Origin: UBA2277 sp035477615
Lineage (GTDB): Bacteria > Patescibacteriota > Microgenomatia > UBA1400 > MFAQ01
Direction of reading: 5' to 3'
Assembly (NCBI GenBank): GCA_035477615.1
Contig: DATIKJ010000026.1
Span: 1-7,132, forward strand
DNA: 7,132 bases
In this document: piece by piece, positions 6,133 through 7,132 of the stretch
How the letters are laid out: the number at the start of each line of letters is the position of its first letter
Numbering within the stretch: position 1 is the first letter of the stretch
Notes under the pieces: model-generated
Databases searched by the model: none
What the model was told of the DNA's origin: nothing
Seen by the model: the letters and a program-made list of their open reading frames with translations, nothing else
Made by a program: the position numbers and the translations under genes

Positions 6133-6161
6133 TATAACTGGTTAAGAACATTCAAATGTCA
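6105..6161. repeat. 8-bp inverted repeat flanking the small-gene promoter
   Basis: TGACATTT at 6105-6112, overlapping the -35 box, is exactly reverse-complementary to AAATGTCA at 6154-6161 in the predicted 5' leader. The arms are separated by 41 bp and bracket the -10 and the start site. Two operator half-sites are one reading; chance is another. Confidence 0.4.
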
Positions 6162-6170
6162 TCTAAAAAA

Positions 6171-6175
6171 AGGAG
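6171..6175 (+). promoter_or_regulatory. Strong Shine-Dalgarno (AGGAG) for the small gene
   Basis: AGGAG inside an A-rich stretch lies six bases before the GTG at 6182, near-ideal spacing. It decides the GTG start. It is the only clear ribosome binding site in the window; none precedes any of the minus-strand genes. Confidence 0.85.
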
Positions 6176-6181
6176 AAAGAA

Positions 6182-6331
6182 GTGAGACTTTCTAATGTAT
6201 TCTTTGGATTTAGTGCCGGATGGCTCTTTATTAACATCGTCATTGCCCCTCCACTCACAGAAACTGATGGTTGGGTCGCCCTTATCTGCATGGTAATCGG
6301 GGGGGTTGTTCTTATATTTGGTGAACATTGA
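6182..6331 (+). CDS. Small two-pass membrane protein of unknown family (49 aa)
   Basis: I do not recognise this protein. The frame starts at GTG, placed by the AGGAG six bases before it, and ends in TGA, giving 49 residues. Two hydrophobic stretches are visible. Residues about 4-23 include a GFSAG small-residue motif, and about 31-47 end in a GGVVLIFG run. They are joined by a short polar turn, PPLTETDG. The N-terminus (Met-Arg-Leu) and C-terminus (Gly-Glu-His) are short, so the protein is nearly all membrane hairpin. A run of seven G's (6299-6305) encodes Gly40-Gly41 in the second segment. The gene has its own promoter, ribosome binding site and terminator and lies opposite to every other gene here, diverging from infA and converging on map. 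Its reality rests on these combined signals, not on homology. Possible roles include a small stress or envelope protein or a regulator of a membrane partner, but nothing in the sequence selects among them. Confidence 0.75.
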   Translation: MRLSNVFFGFSAGWLFINIVIAPPLTETDGWVALICMVIGGVVLIFGEH

Positions 6332-6348
6332 TCCTCTCTTGTTCGGAC

Positions 6349-6376
6349 AAAATCTCCTCGCAAGAGGGGATTTTTT
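6349..6376 (+). terminator. Rho-independent terminator, possibly bidirectional
   Basis: An 8-bp stem (6352-6359 with 6364-6371, one G-T pair) closes on a GCAA tetraloop of the stable GNRA class and runs into TTTTTT at 6371-6376. It follows the small gene's stop by about 20 nt. Flanking A's at 6349-6351 can lengthen the stem. Read on the minus strand the same hairpin is followed by only four T's, but lies directly after the map stop, so it may also end the map transcript. Confidence 0.85.
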
Positions 6377-6380
6377 ATGC

Positions 6381-7132
6381 CTAGTTTATGGCAGTGAGAA
6401 TGATGGGGCCTGAGGCTGTGATATAGACGGTTTCCTCGAAATAACCGGTGATGGAGCGATCTTGGGTGGAGAGTGTCCAGCCGTCTGGATCCTCGACCAG
6501 GCGCCAGTCGCCCATGGCATACATAGCCTCGATAGCAATGGTTTGATCTTGAGAAAGCACGTCTTTTTTGTTCTGTTTGTCGGCAAAGCAGGGTATGTAT
6601 GGGTCCATGTGGAGTTTGCGGCCAATTCCATGGCCTGTGAGGTCTCGTATGACACTAAAACCGTCTCCTTCGATGACTTGTTGCATAGCGTAGCTGATAT
6701 CGAAAATGGTGTTACCTGGGAGAGCCATGGAGATAGCAGATTTTAGGGATTTTTGGCCAATTTCTAGGAAATGAGTGATTTTGGGGTCAATGGGTGGAAT
6801 CTGAACTGTAATAGCGGTGTCTAGATGATAGCCATTGTGGAAAAGCCCCATATCGATCTTAACAACATCCCCTGGTTCAAATGGAATGGAGTTAGGAATA
6901 CCATGTACCATACCTTCGTTTTTGTTGATACAAGTGGCATGACGATATCCAGGCTCCATCTTGAAAGAGGCTTTATCACCTCCCTCTTTGATCAGCTTGT
7001 CGGCTAAGGCTTCGATTTCGAGTGGAGTAACACCGGCCATGATTTCATCGACTAATCGACCTTTGATCCAGCCTAGGCGAGCACCGCCTTCGGTCATGGC
7101 TTGAAGTTTGGTCATAGTGATGGTGTAAGTTT
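6381..7132 (-). CDS. map: Type I methionine aminopeptidase, N-terminus probably beyond the window
   Basis: The enzyme removes the initiator methionine from nascent proteins in the cytosol. Numbering from the ATG at 7115, the five metal ligands are all present: Asp88 (KIDMG), Asp99 (HLDTA), His162 (GHGIG), Glu196 (AIEAM) and Glu227 (GYFEET). The substrate-side histidines are His71 (VHGIP) and His169 (LHMDP). The gene ends with TAG at 6381. The frame is open through the right edge with no stop. The residues encoded just upstream of the ATG at 7115 (Ile-Thr before Met) resemble the IxxxxEI start of the family, so the real start is likely outside the window; if 7115 is the start, the protein has 244 residues, near the family norm. 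In many bacteria map lies directly upstream of infA; here a small divergent gene intervenes. Confidence 0.96.
   Translation of the reverse strand, partial: TYTITMTKLQAMTEGGARLGWIKGRLVDEIMAGVTPLEIEALADKLIKEGGDKASFKMEPGYRHATCINKNEGMVHGIPNSIPFEPGDVVKIDMGLFHNGYHLDTAITVQIPPIDPKITHFLEIGQKSLKSAISMALPGNTIFDISYAMQQVIEGDGFSVIRDLTGHGIGRKLHMDPYIPCFADKQNKKDVLSQDQTIAIEAMYAMGDWRLVEDPDGWTLSTQDRSITGYFEETVYITASGPIILTAIN

Noticed and set aside
6163..6363. 66-codon minus-strand frame across the map-infA break
   Set aside because: It lies antisense to the small plus-strand gene, crosses the terminator hairpin, has no membrane segment or recognisable motif, and lacks supporting signals, while the plus strand has promoter, ribosome binding site and terminator.
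6462..6746. 94-codon plus-strand frame opposite map
   Set aside because: It is the shadow of a strongly conserved methionine aminopeptidase and has no ribosome binding site or promoter of its own.
1..7132. CRISPR array, tRNA, rRNA, insertion sequence or UGA recoding
   Set aside because: No spaced repeats, cloverleaf, transposase or terminal inverted repeats were seen, and TGA acts as a normal stop in infA and the M14 gene.

Overview
The window is a compact, AT-rich bacterial chromosome segment dominated by a translation/transcription gene cluster on the minus strand. Read in the direction of transcription (high to low coordinates) the order is map (5' end cut by the window edge), a break, infA, rpmJ, rpsM, rpsK, rpsD, rpoA, rplQ, rplM, rpsI, then two cell-envelope-type genes: an M14/AstE-like zinc hydrolase and a CapA-family protein cut by the left edge. 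The source looks like a streamlined, possibly host-associated bacterium, most likely of the Candidate Phyla Radiation (Patescibacteria, perhaps Microgenomates-like). The signs are spacers of 2-65 nt, rplM-rpsI directly behind rplQ, lysine-rich tails on several ribosomal proteins, a cysteine-type S4, and almost no Shine-Dalgarno sequences. This is inference from style and gene order, not a phylogeny. UGA is used as a stop (infA, the M14 gene), which argues against the lineages that recode UGA as glycine.

Right edge (6381-7132): type I methionine aminopeptidase with all five metal ligands. Its reading frame stays open to the window edge.

Break (about 6001-6380): the minus-strand run is interrupted by one small plus-strand gene (6182-6331, GTG start, 49 aa, two predicted membrane segments). 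It has a consensus -35/-10 promoter, a strong AGGAG ribosome binding site and a hairpin-plus-T-tract terminator, so it is a complete self-contained transcription unit. It diverges from infA and converges on map. I do not recognise its family. It is the least explained object in the window.

Core (1780-5961): IF-1, L36, S13, S11, S4, RNA polymerase alpha, L17, L13 and S9. These make parts of the small and large ribosomal subunits plus the alpha dimer that nucleates RNA polymerase. rpmJ (5564-5677) is short but complete. infA must restart upstream of 5961 because the divergent small gene lies between it and map; several weak -10-like elements are visible there.

Left part (1-1750): the M14-like hydrolase overlaps the CapA-like gene by four bases (ATGA), so the two are probably translationally coupled. 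A TATAAT box sits six bases before the hydrolase ATG and may give a leaderless transcript. The association with cell-envelope metabolism is inferred from family membership only.
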